Source: Kitasatospora atroaurantiaca (GTDB taxonomy: Bacteria; Actinomycetota; Actinomycetes; Streptomycetales; Streptomycetaceae). Taken from it: a stretch of 64,000 nucleotides of DNA. Under the pieces are notes generated by a model. The model was not told the origin of the DNA and made no database searches. It was given only the letters and a program-made list of their open reading frames with translations. The stretch spans positions 3,472,001 through 3,536,000 of the forward strand of contig NZ_VIVR01000001.1 of NCBI RefSeq assembly GCF_007828955.1. The letters are read 5' to 3'. Below, in pieces: positions 11,101-19,381 of the stretch (position 1 is its first letter; each line of letters starts with the position of its first letter). The position numbers were made by a program, and so were the translations under genes.

Positions 11101-11540
11101 CGGCACTCGGCGACCAGCTGCGCGCGCACCTCTCCGACCTGCTGCCGCGGGCGATGGTGCCGGCCGAGTTCGTGCTCCTCGACCGGATCCCGACGACACC
11201 GAACGGAAAGCCGGACCGCGCCGCCCTGCCCGAGCCGCTGTTCGCCCGGGACAAGCCGCAGACGGCGGCCGAGGCTCCCAGGACCGACGCCGAGCACCGG
11301 ATCCGCGACGCCTGGGCCACGGTCCTGGGCCGGCCGGTGGCGGGCGTCAACCAGAACTTCTTCGAGCTCGGCGGCACCTCTCTGAAGCTGCTCAGGCTCT
11401 ACGCACTGCTGGAGGAGAGCTTCCCGCGGACCTTCCGCGTGGCCCAGCTGTTCACCTTCCCGACGATCGCCCTGCAGGCCCGGCTGGTCGAGCCGATCCT
11501 CAGCCCCACCGAAGACGAGGTTTCCGAGCATGACTTCTGA
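5136..11540 (+). CDS. Nonribosomal peptide synthetase, C-A-T-C-A-T
   Basis: A 2134-residue two-module NRPS. Domains: C1 with intact HHIAVDG at H147/H148; A1 with the TSGSTGMPKG core near 624; T1 with carrier serine S1013 (GGHSL); C2 with HHIAGDG at H1204/H1205; A2 with TSGTTGTPRG near 1685; T2 with S2082 (GGTSL). Reading the A1 pocket by eye (D669 V236 W239 H278 I299 S301 Y322 V330 D331 in GrsA numbering) gives DVWHISYVDK, close to serine codes. A2 reads DVRHFALMAK, which I cannot assign. No epimerisation domain is seen. The protein starts with a C domain, so it either accepts an acyl starter or follows an upstream module outside the window. GTG start after ATGAGG. The 3' end overlaps the next gene by 11 bases. 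Confidence 0.95.
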   Translation: MSVDSGKNPTGIGPAPSAEWYPLSSGQLAMWLVAQTGASHAAYTVPAVYELTGELDTAALRRAFEDLLSRHESLCTVFGEVDGTPVQRVGEDRTLDWRVEAVAEGEEVEGRIGEFVALDFDLSSGRLLRVLLIERSTTEHILVVSAHHIAVDGWSLTVLIDQIASAYAVYARGGQPSSPAPELQYKDYACWQQRLLEEGAFDESRRYWLEKFDGGPEPLDLPTDRPRPAVRTFAGEVARRTFPLDALDALKALCREEQATLYAGLCALLRVQLHRYTGQRDFALGTSALARPVPELYDQIGYYLNSLALRDTVEPGMSFRGLLRAVQSTLLDGLRHHEYPFDRVVRDAGVATDANRNALFDVMVLADQGWGSPTESVDGLRIRHLDVPNAHSKMDLTLFFKETSTGLQASVEYSTELFDADRIERLLEHFGTLLKAVAQLPDRPVETLPLLTAREREQVLAGFNRTDTAYELDTPVPQLFEQQVRRTPDSPATTDDLRTLTFAQLNARANALAWTLREDHGVGPGTLVTVLMDRSVELMVAILGVLKAGGTYLPLSTKDPVERLEAILDDSGSRLVLVRDPDTRSTLGPSRAVLDIASPGSLSPREDNPPPLAGPDDPGYCIYTSGSTGMPKGVLIEHRGIVNRLRWMIDDLGLDETDVILQKTPYVFDVSVWELLLPGLIGARQVMLRPGGESDPAAIRDTIERHGVTTLHFVPSMLSQYLAAVDDGFAGVRRCICSGEELDRDLARKFLAATEGRPARLFNYYGPTEATVDVTLLRVEDGPGPVTIGRPAPNNRLYILGEDDEPCPVGVTGELCIAGVQVARGYLNRPELTAERFTADPFRPGDRMYRTGDLARWLPDGEILYLGRRDGQVKVRGFRIELGEIEQALRDQPGVERAVVLLQRDRTGGDFLCAYVEGPACPPADRLRDGLALRLPRYMVPSHYVQTESIPVTRNGKVDRKALVALAGAQVATTEYVPPRTQLEQDLLDIWQSLLPVGRLGVTDDFFVVGGHSLSALQLSSRISRTFGLPMTVAAVFKHRTVAEQARLITESPAARTALPAELTPRPRTERHTLSFAQERMWFLHMLDPESSAYNIRVLAKLDGPLDPEVLRQAVQSLVERHEMLRVTFVDAGEQTFQVPRTDLPLAFEIRDLTALAPEAAREAAARAVREDDAKPFRLREESPLRVALYRIGDAEHQLLVTLHHIAGDGWSLRLLMRELSALYMRHLGEPAAELPPLPVQYIDYAEAVRHPDHQEAVDGDLRYWLDRLTDGPSLELPTDVPEPGIDRTASGRASTTVPAATFRKLRELADRTSTTSFEITMSALNLVLSRLSDQQDLVVGFPVANRQSVELEGIVGLFLNTLALRTDLSGSPAFTELLERVSTGIREAYEHQAAPFELLVERLNPVRHLDRTPVFNVLLNYLGALREEVSIEGVSVEFDDHLFEPEAKFPLSFYVSDRDEGMHIELVHRPDLFSPARAQAMLEQLRFVLEQAAEAPDDSIASYSLAVPGTAAVAADLTQALPEPEQPPVTELIAERASAAPDRIAITQGADAISYGELVRRSEAIARYLVGQGCGPGDVIGVTGPRGIGFVTGLLGVLRSGATVFPVDPALPEGRRRHLLTIGRPRMFVRAEDEESTEDDPITSGLPTVRTDARTGLLLSAAADPAVPAALAPVSSQAPAYLFFTSGTTGTPRGVLGRHGSLSHFLRWQSSTFAITEEDRCAQLTSASFDVMLRDTFLALVSGGTLVVPEPSDVLGGKAIFGWLERERVTVLHAAPTVMQSWLLDAPSGSRLPDLRWTFLAGEPLKASLVESLRSTFPDSGEIVNLYGPTETTMAKFAYPVPHGPLPPVMPVGSPLPQCQAIVMRGEVVCGVGEPGEIVIRTPFRTLGYLDAPEATDASFVRNPHRDDDRDRLYRTGDIGRFRPDGLLEIVGRRDHQIKISGVRIHPAEIENALVGHPLVSACLVVAHKDPQNEIHLVAYVVAGTADPALGDQLRAHLSDLLPRAMVPAEFVLLDRIPTTPNGKPDRAALPEPLFARDKPQTAAEAPRTDAEHRIRDAWATVLGRPVAGVNQNFFELGGTSLKLLRLYALLEESFPRTFRVAQLFTFPTIALQARLVEPILSPTEDEVSEHDF

Positions 11541-14500
11541 TGACACCACGGCAGTCGCGGGCCGCGACCGGACCGAGGCGCGCGACATAGCCGTCATCGG
11601 GATGGCTGTCCGGCTCCCCGAGGCCGACGACGTCCAGCAGTTCCTGGCGAACCTGCGCGACGGGCGCGACAGCGTCCGCGAACTCTCGGCCGCGCGCAGG
11701 AGCCGTACCTCGCTGCCCCTCGACGAGGACTACCAGCTGAACGGGTACATCGAGGACATCGACTCCTTCGACCACGCCTTCTTCGGCATCTCCAAGGGCG
11801 AGGCGCAGAACATGGCGCCCGAGCACCGGCTGCTGCTCCAGGTGGCCCACCAGGCGGTGGAGAACGCGGGCTACGACCCCGCGGCCCTCCACGGCAGCCG
11901 CACCTCGGTGTACGTCGGCGACACCAGGCTGGTGTACCAGCAGCTGGCCCGGACGATCGAGCCGACGATGGTGATGGGCACTCATGTGTCGGCCATGGCC
12001 GGCCGCCTGTCGAGGTTCTTCGGCCTGCGCGGGCCGGCTGCCATGGTGGACTCCTCGTGCTCCTCCGCCCTGCTGGCGGTGCATCACGCGGTGAACGACC
12101 TGGTGCTCGGCGATGCGGAGCTGGCGCTGGTCTGCGGCACCAGCCTGAACCTGTTCGGCGACCCGAAGACCGACGAGGACGGACTCGACCTCGGCATCAG
12201 GTCGGCGGACGGGAAGACCCGCACCTTCTCCGCGGACGCGGACGGGACCGGCTCCGGCGAGGCCGTCGCGGCCGTGATCCTCAAGCCGCTCGACCAGGCG
12301 CTGCGGGACGGCGACCCGGTCCACGCCGTCATCAAGGGCATCGCCGCCAACAACGTCGCCGGGCGGTCCAGCACGCTGACCGCACCGGACAGTGCGGCTC
12401 AGGCGGAGGTGATCGAGCGGGCCTGGGAGAAGGCCGGCATCGAGCCGGCCACCATCTCGTACATCGAGGCCCACGGCACCGCCACCCGCCTCGGCGACCC
12501 CATCGAGATCGAGGCCATCGATCTCGCGTTCGGCCGGGTGACCTCGGAGAAGCACTTCTGCGAGCTGTCGTCGGTGAAGAGCAACATCGGGCACACCTGG
12601 AGTGCGTCCGGCCTGGTCGGCCTGGTCAAGGCGGTGCTCGCGCTGCGGCACCGCGTCCTCTTCCCCAACCTCCACTCGCAGACCCTCAGTCCGCTGATCG
12701 ACTTCGCGGACTCCGCGGTGTCCGTCACCCAGGAGCTGAAGCCCTGGGAGCCGGCGGCCGGAGTGCGCCGGGCCGGTGTCAGTTCCTTCGGGGTCATGGG
12801 CACCAACGTCCACGCGATCCTGGAGGAGGCGCCGGCTCGTACCGAGGCCGCCGAATCGCCCGCAGCCGGCTACTGGTTCCCGGTCTCCGCCAGGAGCGCG
12901 GCCTCGCTGCAGTCGAACATCGCAGCGCTGAAGCAGTGGATCGACGACCGCCCCGAGCTCCGGCTCCAGGACGTCCAGCGGACGCTGGTGAGCGGCCGAG
13001 GCCACTACCCGCACCGCCACGCCGTGACGGCCGGCAACCTCACGGAGCTGTCCCGGGCGCTCGGCGCACCGGTGACATCCGGCCCGCAGGACGGCGTGGT
13101 CACCGCCCTTCTGGTGTCGGGCCGTTGCCATGCGACCCCCGAGCTGACGCAGACCCTCCGCGGTGCGTACCCGCGGTTCGACCTGCTGTACACCGAGTGC
13201 GAGCGTGCCGCCGGGGGCGACCCGACGGACGGTCAGTTCGCCTTCCAGTACGCGTTCCACGGGCTGCTCCGCCACATCGGCCTCGACTTCCGCCACGTCG
13301 TCGGGGAGGGTGCGGGGAAGCACGTGATCGACGCCGGTGCCGGCCGGGTCGAGCTGGGCGAGGCCATCCGCCGGGCCCGGGCCGAGCGCGCGGCCGAGGC
13401 CACCGACCTCGACGCCCGCGTCGACCGGCTGCTCGCCAAGCTGACCGGGGAGCAGCGGGTGCTCTTCGTCGAGGCGGGGCCGCTCTCGACGGTCTCCCGG
13501 GCCCTCGCCGAGCGCGGCGGGGCCGGGTACGACGTCGCGGCGGTCCCGGACGGCCCGGATGCCTTCGCCGGCTTCCTGCGGGACCTGTACCTCGGCGGCA
13601 CCACCTGGACCTGGGGGACGACCGCCGGCCAGGGCCGTCGGATCGAGCTCCCCTCCTACCAGTTCCAGAAGATCCGGTGCTGGCTGGACGACTCCAACGT
13701 GATCAGCCCGGCCCAGGCGGCGGCCGACTCCGCGGGCGCTGAGCAACACACCGGTCCGGTCGATGTCCTCGACGCCGTGACGGAGGTCTGGAAGGACGTC
13801 CTCGGCCTGGACACGCTGGACCTCGAGGCCTCGTTCTTCGAGCTCGGCGGCGACTCGATCAGCGGCATCCAGGTGCTCAACCGGCTGCAGACCGTCTTCG
13901 GTGTCGAGCTCGACGTGGTCGCCATCTTCGACCACGAGACCCCGCGGGCGCTCGCCCAGCACGTCGAGGAGACCGTACGCGCCGAACAGGCCGCCGCGGC
14001 GCCGGCCGTCGAGGAGCCCGCCGTCGAGGAGCCCGCGGTCGCGGAGCCGGCCGAGGCAGAGCCCTTCGCGGCCTCCCCCGCCCAGCTGCACGTCTGGCTG
14101 GCCTCCCAGTTCGAGGGCGGATCGGTCGCCTTCAACCTCACCCGTACCTTCCAGCTCACCGGCGCGGTGGACACCGACGCCCTGCAGCGCGCGCTCGACG
14201 CACTGGCGGCACGGCACGACGGGCTCAGGGCCTCGTTCACCTTCGAGGGTGAGCAGCTCATGCAGCGGGTCGCCCCGAAGCACGCCTTCACCGCACCGCT
14301 GGAGCTGCGGTCCGTCAGCGGACCGCTGCCCGGCCGGCCCGGAATCACCGGCCTGGTCCGGGAGTTCGCCGCCCGCCCGTTCGATCTCGCACACGGTCCG
14401 CTGCTGCGGGCCGAGCTGGCGAGCTTCGGCGACGGCCGGCACCTGCTGACCTTCAGCACCCACCACATCGTCGCCGACGGCTGGTCGCTCGAACTCCTCG

Positions 14501-17500
14501 CCCACGACCTGGGGGCGCTCTACGCCTCCTTCGCCCGGGGCGCCACCCTCGATCTGCCGCCGATCACCGTCGACTACCGCGAGCACCACCTGCAGGACGC
14601 CCAGCGGGCGGCGGGCCGTCGCGAGCAGGCCGCCGAGTACTGGCTCAGCACCTTCGAGGCGGCTCCCCCGGTCATCGACCTCCCGACCCGGACCGGCGTC
14701 GGCGGCCCGGCGTTCAGCGGTGCGTACCGGAGCTACGCGCTCCCCGAGCCGCTCTGGCAGCGGCTGAAGGCCTTCACCCGGGCCGAAGGCGGCACCGCCT
14801 TCACCTCGGTGCTGAGCGCCTTCGCCGCGCTCCTCTCCCGGTACAGCGAGCAGGGCGAGCTGGTGCTCGGCACCTCGATCGCCGGCCGGAACCGCGAGTC
14901 GCTCGAGCAGCTCGTCGGGATGCTGGTGCGGACGCTGCCGCTGCGGCTGAAGGTCGACTCCGGCAGCAGCTTCCGTGAGCTGTCCGGCCACGTCCGGGGG
15001 ACGTTCAGCGATGCGCTGCACCACCTCGACTACCCGTACGAGGAGCTGGTCCAGGAGCTGCAGCAGCGCGGGCTGGCGCACTCCCCGCACCTGTTCAACG
15101 TGCTGATCGAGTTCGAGCAGTTCGCCGGCTCGGGCCAGGCTCCGCTGAGCGCGATGGCGGGCCCCGGTCTCCAGGTGTCCCCGGTCGACGTGACGCTCGA
15201 GACCAGCGTCTTCCCGCTCAACATCATGCTGGCGGAGCAGGCCGAGACGCTCGAGGCGGCCATCCGCTTCGACACCCGGCTGTTCGACGACCACGCGATC
15301 GACCGGCTCTGGGAAGCCTTCGCGGGGCTTCTCGAGGCGATGCTGGACCGTCCCACCGCCCCGCTGGAGCAGCTCCCGCTCCTCCCCGAGCCCGAGCAGC
15401 TGCGGGTACGGACGCTGGGCCACCGGGAGCTCGAGTTCGACCGCTCGCTCCAGATCCACCAGGCCGTCGAGCGCTTCGCGGCGGTCACGCCCGAGCGCGT
15501 CTGCCTGTCCTCCGCCACGGAGCAGCGCACCTATGCGCAGCTCAACGCCCGGGCGAACCGGCTCGCGAGGTACTTCTCGGAGCAGCTCCAGGTCCGGCCC
15601 GGCGAGGTCGTGGCGCTCGTCATGGACCGGTCGGTCCTGATGGTCGAGTCGATCCTGGCGCTCTGGAAGTGCGGAGCGGCCTACCTCCCGGTCGACCCGA
15701 GCTACCCGCCGGCCTTCGTGGGCATGATGCTCGAGTCCTCGAAGGTCCGCGTGGCGGCCCTGGACCCGTCGCAGGTCCCGCCGGAGCTCCGGGCGCAGGT
15801 CGCGCTCGCGGACGGCTGCCGACCGGTCGAGCTGACCGCCGCGACGGCGGCCGGGGAGAGCGATGCCGACCTCGGTCTCCCGGCCGACGAGTCGTCACTT
15901 TCGTACGTGATCTACACCTCGGGATCGACCGGCGTGCCCAAGGGCGTGATGGTCGAGCACCTCGGGATGCTCAACCACCTGCACGCCAAGATCGCCGACC
16001 TTGCGCTCTCGGAGCGCAGCGTGGTGGTCCAGAACGCTTCCAACAGCTTCGACATCTCGCTCTGGCAGATGTTCGCCGCGCTGTTCGTCGGCGGCCGGAC
16101 GGTGATCGTCGAGGAGTCGCTGCAGCTCGACCCGCTCCGCTTCGCCGAGCGGATCGAGGCCGAGCGGGTCACCGTCCTGGAGGTCGTGCCCTCCTACCTG
16201 GAGGCGATGCTCGACTCCTGGGAGCGCTCGGACCGGCCGATCACGCTCGACACCCTCGAGTACCTGATGGTCACCGGTGAGGCCTGCCTGCCGCGTCAGG
16301 TCAACCGCTGGCTCGGCGCGTACCCGGGGATTCCCGTGGTGAACGCGTACGGACCCACCGAGGCCTCGGACGACGTGACCCACCACGTGATGAGCGAGCC
16401 CGTCGAGAGCGACACCGCGCCGCTCGGCAGCCCCATCCCCAACACCCTCATCTACGTGCTGGACGAGCATCTGCGGGTGTGCCCGCAGGGCGTCAGGGGC
16501 GAGATCTACGTGTCCGGGATCGGCGTGAGCCGGGGCTACCTCAACGCGCCCGAGCAGACCGCGCGGGCCTTCATGACCGACCCGTTCCAGCCCGAGCGAA
16601 GGATGTACAAGACCGGAGACAACGGCCGCTGGACGCCGGAGGGCACCCTCGAGTACCTCGGGCGGACCGACAGCCAGGTGAAGGTCCGCGGCTTCCGCAT
16701 CGATCTGGGCGAGATCGAGCGGCGGGTGGACGAGTGCGCCGGGGTGAAGACGGCCGCGGTCGTCACCAAGAACGTCGGCAAGGACAAGCAGCTCTACGCG
16801 TACGTCGTGCTGGAGCCCGGCGGCTCGGTGAGCCGGGTCCGTGCCCACCTCCACCAGGAGCTGCCGCACCACATGGTGCCGGCCGACTTCGTCGAGATCG
16901 GGCAGATGCCGCTGACGTCCAACGGCAAGGTCGACCGCAAGGCGCTGCAGGCGCTGGAGGTCGCCCGGCCCCGGATGACCTCCGCGCTCCGGCCCCGTAC
17001 CGACGCCGAGCGGACGCTGGTGCAGATCTGGGAGGAGGTGCTCGGGCTCGACGGCATCGGGGTGACCGACCGGTTCTTCGACGTGGGCGGCAACTCGCTG
17101 CGCGCCATCCAGGTCCTGGCCCGGGTACGCGGCCGACTCGGTGTCGAGCTCGGGCTGGAGACGCTGTTCTCCCAGCCCACGATCGCCGGCCTGGCAGCGG
17201 CGCTGGCGACGGCGGACGCGGGAACGGCCGACCCGATCACCGGCCTGGGCGGTCCCGGGACGTACGAGCCGGCGCTGTCCCAGCACCTGCTGCTGGAGAT
17301 CGAGCGGACCTCCTCGGAGCGGGCCGCCTTCAACCGCAACGACTGGTACGAGCTGCGCGGTGAGGTGGACCCCGCCCTGCTGGAGCGCAGCTTCGCGCTC
17401 CTGGTGGAGCGGCACGAGAGCATGCGGACGACCTTCGACACCGTGGCGGACCAGCCGGTCCAGATCGTCCACGCGCCGGGCGCCCTCGCCCTGCCGTTCA

Positions 17501-18588
17501 GCGTCCACGACCTCTCGCAGGAGCCCGAGGGCGCCGTCCGGCGGTTCGTCGAGAGCCGGATCCGGGTGCCGTTCGAGCCGGCCGTCGAGCCTCTCGTCCG
17601 GGCCGACCTGCTCCGGACCGGGGAGGGCTACGCCCTGCTGACGTCGATGCATCAGCTGGTGTCCGACGGCAGCTCCGCCCAGGTGCTGCAGCAGGAGTGG
17701 CACGCCCTGTACGAAGCCCTGGCGGCCGGCCGCGACGCCGCTCTGCCGGCGCTGAGCTTCCAGTACAAGGACGTCGCCGCGTGGCGCAACGAGCGGCTGA
17801 CGCCGGAGCGCCTGGCGGAGCACCGGGAGTTCTGGCACCGCGAGCTGGAGGGCGCCTCCTCGGTCGTACCGCTGCCCACGGACCGTCCGAGGCCGCCGGT
17901 CACCGCACTCGCGGGCACCCGGCTGCGGCTCGCCGTCCCCGAGGCGCTCACCGAGCGGTTCGCCGCGCTGGCGAGCGGGAACGGCGTGACCGAGTTCGTC
18001 GTCGCCCGCTGCGCGGTCGGCCTGCTGCTGCTCGCCGAGACCGGTCTGACGGACGTCACGATGGGGACGTACACCCGGGGAAGGAACCGCCTCGACCTCG
18101 AGGACCAGATCGGCTTCCACATCAACACCGTCCCGCTGCGGTTCCGGCTGTGGCCCGAGGACGATGTGCGGGGCATGCTGGCCCGCGCCCAGCACGACGT
18201 CCTGCAGGCCTTCCAGCACGAGGACTACCCGTACGGCTGGACGATGCGGGAGCTCGGCTGGGAGCGGAGCCCCGACCGGAGCCCGATCTTCGACGTCATG
18301 GTCGCGATGGACCAGTTGGACGGCCCGGCCCGCGACGGAGCCGACGGCCGACGGAGCGTCAGCTTCGAACCGCAGGAGCTGCCGCGCCGCTCGAAGGAGG
18401 CCGACCTCCAGTTCGTCTTCATCCGCTCCTCGGACAGCCTGGAGCTGGCGGTGACCTACAACAGCGAGATCTTCTCGCCCGAGCGTGCTCAGCAGTTCAT
18501 GCTCCGGCTCCGAACTATCCTCGGAGCCATGGTGGAGGACCGCCCGGTCGTCGAGATCCTGAAGCTTCAAGAGGAGTCCCCGAAGTGA
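11530..18588 (+). CDS. Hybrid PKS-NRPS, KS-AT*(inactive)-T-C-A-T-C
   Basis: A 2352-residue hybrid. KS (about 19-430) has an intact triad C177, H315, H355. Residues about 440-740 resemble a shrunken acyltransferase: the GHSxG nucleophile motif reads GEGAGK at 592-597 and the N-terminal GQG is lost, while post-AT motifs (LPSYQFQK) remain. T follows with S776 (GGDSI), then a Pro/Glu-rich linker (about 820-843), C with HHIVADG at H978/H979, A with TSGSTGVPKG near 1463, T with S1856, and a terminal C domain (about 1905-2340) whose motif reads HQLVSDG (H2041, Q2042). The A pocket reads DIWEMTADDK; its acidic residues would suit Dap. There is no KR, DH or thioesterase. Release must therefore come from the last C domain or act in trans. 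Confidence 0.95.
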   Translation: MTSDDTTAVAGRDRTEARDIAVIGMAVRLPEADDVQQFLANLRDGRDSVRELSAARRSRTSLPLDEDYQLNGYIEDIDSFDHAFFGISKGEAQNMAPEHRLLLQVAHQAVENAGYDPAALHGSRTSVYVGDTRLVYQQLARTIEPTMVMGTHVSAMAGRLSRFFGLRGPAAMVDSSCSSALLAVHHAVNDLVLGDAELALVCGTSLNLFGDPKTDEDGLDLGIRSADGKTRTFSADADGTGSGEAVAAVILKPLDQALRDGDPVHAVIKGIAANNVAGRSSTLTAPDSAAQAEVIERAWEKAGIEPATISYIEAHGTATRLGDPIEIEAIDLAFGRVTSEKHFCELSSVKSNIGHTWSASGLVGLVKAVLALRHRVLFPNLHSQTLSPLIDFADSAVSVTQELKPWEPAAGVRRAGVSSFGVMGTNVHAILEEAPARTEAAESPAAGYWFPVSARSAASLQSNIAALKQWIDDRPELRLQDVQRTLVSGRGHYPHRHAVTAGNLTELSRALGAPVTSGPQDGVVTALLVSGRCHATPELTQTLRGAYPRFDLLYTECERAAGGDPTDGQFAFQYAFHGLLRHIGLDFRHVVGEGAGKHVIDAGAGRVELGEAIRRARAERAAEATDLDARVDRLLAKLTGEQRVLFVEAGPLSTVSRALAERGGAGYDVAAVPDGPDAFAGFLRDLYLGGTTWTWGTTAGQGRRIELPSYQFQKIRCWLDDSNVISPAQAAADSAGAEQHTGPVDVLDAVTEVWKDVLGLDTLDLEASFFELGGDSISGIQVLNRLQTVFGVELDVVAIFDHETPRALAQHVEETVRAEQAAAAPAVEEPAVEEPAVAEPAEAEPFAASPAQLHVWLASQFEGGSVAFNLTRTFQLTGAVDTDALQRALDALAARHDGLRASFTFEGEQLMQRVAPKHAFTAPLELRSVSGPLPGRPGITGLVREFAARPFDLAHGPLLRAELASFGDGRHLLTFSTHHIVADGWSLELLAHDLGALYASFARGATLDLPPITVDYREHHLQDAQRAAGRREQAAEYWLSTFEAAPPVIDLPTRTGVGGPAFSGAYRSYALPEPLWQRLKAFTRAEGGTAFTSVLSAFAALLSRYSEQGELVLGTSIAGRNRESLEQLVGMLVRTLPLRLKVDSGSSFRELSGHVRGTFSDALHHLDYPYEELVQELQQRGLAHSPHLFNVLIEFEQFAGSGQAPLSAMAGPGLQVSPVDVTLETSVFPLNIMLAEQAETLEAAIRFDTRLFDDHAIDRLWEAFAGLLEAMLDRPTAPLEQLPLLPEPEQLRVRTLGHRELEFDRSLQIHQAVERFAAVTPERVCLSSATEQRTYAQLNARANRLARYFSEQLQVRPGEVVALVMDRSVLMVESILALWKCGAAYLPVDPSYPPAFVGMMLESSKVRVAALDPSQVPPELRAQVALADGCRPVELTAATAAGESDADLGLPADESSLSYVIYTSGSTGVPKGVMVEHLGMLNHLHAKIADLALSERSVVVQNASNSFDISLWQMFAALFVGGRTVIVEESLQLDPLRFAERIEAERVTVLEVVPSYLEAMLDSWERSDRPITLDTLEYLMVTGEACLPRQVNRWLGAYPGIPVVNAYGPTEASDDVTHHVMSEPVESDTAPLGSPIPNTLIYVLDEHLRVCPQGVRGEIYVSGIGVSRGYLNAPEQTARAFMTDPFQPERRMYKTGDNGRWTPEGTLEYLGRTDSQVKVRGFRIDLGEIERRVDECAGVKTAAVVTKNVGKDKQLYAYVVLEPGGSVSRVRAHLHQELPHHMVPADFVEIGQMPLTSNGKVDRKALQALEVARPRMTSALRPRTDAERTLVQIWEEVLGLDGIGVTDRFFDVGGNSLRAIQVLARVRGRLGVELGLETLFSQPTIAGLAAALATADAGTADPITGLGGPGTYEPALSQHLLLEIERTSSERAAFNRNDWYELRGEVDPALLERSFALLVERHESMRTTFDTVADQPVQIVHAPGALALPFSVHDLSQEPEGAVRRFVESRIRVPFEPAVEPLVRADLLRTGEGYALLTSMHQLVSDGSSAQVLQQEWHALYEALAAGRDAALPALSFQYKDVAAWRNERLTPERLAEHREFWHRELEGASSVVPLPTDRPRPPVTALAGTRLRLAVPEALTERFAALASGNGVTEFVVARCAVGLLLLAETGLTDVTMGTYTRGRNRLDLEDQIGFHINTVPLRFRLWPEDDVRGMLARAQHDVLQAFQHEDYPYGWTMRELGWERSPDRSPIFDVMVAMDQLDGPARDGADGRRSVSFEPQELPRRSKEADLQFVFIRSSDSLELAVTYNSEIFSPERAQQFMLRLRTILGAMVEDRPVVEILKLQEESPK

Positions 18589-19358
18589 GCGAGAAGAATG
18601 TGACCGCCGAGATCCTGGCGGGCCTCGACCGTGAGCGCAGGGCCTCCGGCGAGCCGGCCTCGCACGGAGGCGTCGTACGGGAGTTCTCGGCCGACCGTTC
18701 CGAGTGCCGGATCGTCTTCTCGCACTGCGCGGACGCCGAGATCGAGGACGTCATCCGCGAGGAGATGGCCCTGGCCCGCGCCGCCGGTTACACCCTGGAG
18801 TGGAAGGTCTACGGCCATGACGCTCCGTCGGACCTGGGAGAGCGCCTGGTCGCCGCCGGCTTCGAGGCCGACGACGTGGAGAACGTACTGGTGCTGCCCC
18901 TGGACAAGGCGGCGACGGCGGCCTTCGAGACCACCGGCTGCGAGGTCAGGCGCGTCCACGACGAGCAGGGCCTGGCCGACTACGCCGAGATCTCCCGCGA
19001 GATCGGCCGCCGGAACAGCGAGGAGGAGAAGCACCAGCTGGGGCTCGCCCTGCGGGACGCGCCGGAGGAGATGAGCATCCACATCGCCTACGTCGACGGC
19101 GAGCCCGTCGCGTGCGGGCGGGTCTACTTCAAGGAGGGCAGCGAGTACGCCGAGCTGGCCGGCGGGCGGACCAAGACCACGCACCGGAAGCAGGGGCTTT
19201 TCACGGCCCTCGTCGGCGCCCGCCTGAAGGAGGCGCTCGAGCGGAACCGCACCCATGTGTTCGTCGACGCGCTCCCCACCTCGGAGCCCACCCTCAGGAA
19301 GCGGGGATTCCAGCTCGTCACCCACACCCAGCCCTTCGTGTACGAGCCCAGCTCCTGA
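18585..19358 (+). CDS. GNAT-family acetyltransferase
   Basis: A 257-residue protein whose C-terminal half carries a GNAT fold: YVDGEPVACGRVYF strand and the acyl-CoA loop region GGRTKTTHRKQGLFTALV, then RKRGFQLVTH. The N-terminal half (residues 30-110) looks like a second, degenerate GNAT-like unit, as in tandem GNAT proteins. The GTG start overlaps the stop of the hybrid synthetase (GTGA), with GAGGAG 8 bases upstream, so translation is coupled to the assembly line. Likely roles are N-acylation of a free amine of the product (for example the Dap side chain) or self-protection. Both are inference. Confidence 0.8.
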   Translation: MSEKNVTAEILAGLDRERRASGEPASHGGVVREFSADRSECRIVFSHCADAEIEDVIREEMALARAAGYTLEWKVYGHDAPSDLGERLVAAGFEADDVENVLVLPLDKAATAAFETTGCEVRRVHDEQGLADYAEISREIGRRNSEEEKHQLGLALRDAPEEMSIHIAYVDGEPVACGRVYFKEGSEYAELAGGRTKTTHRKQGLFTALVGARLKEALERNRTHVFVDALPTSEPTLRKRGFQLVTHTQPFVYEPSS

Positions 19359-19381
19359 GTGGTGAGGCAGCGGGGTAACCA

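Noticed and set aside
11500..15459. A minus-strand frame of over 1300 codons antisense to the hybrid synthetase.
   Set aside because: Same GC artefact. No domain or motif is seen, while the plus strand carries KS, T and C motifs in order.
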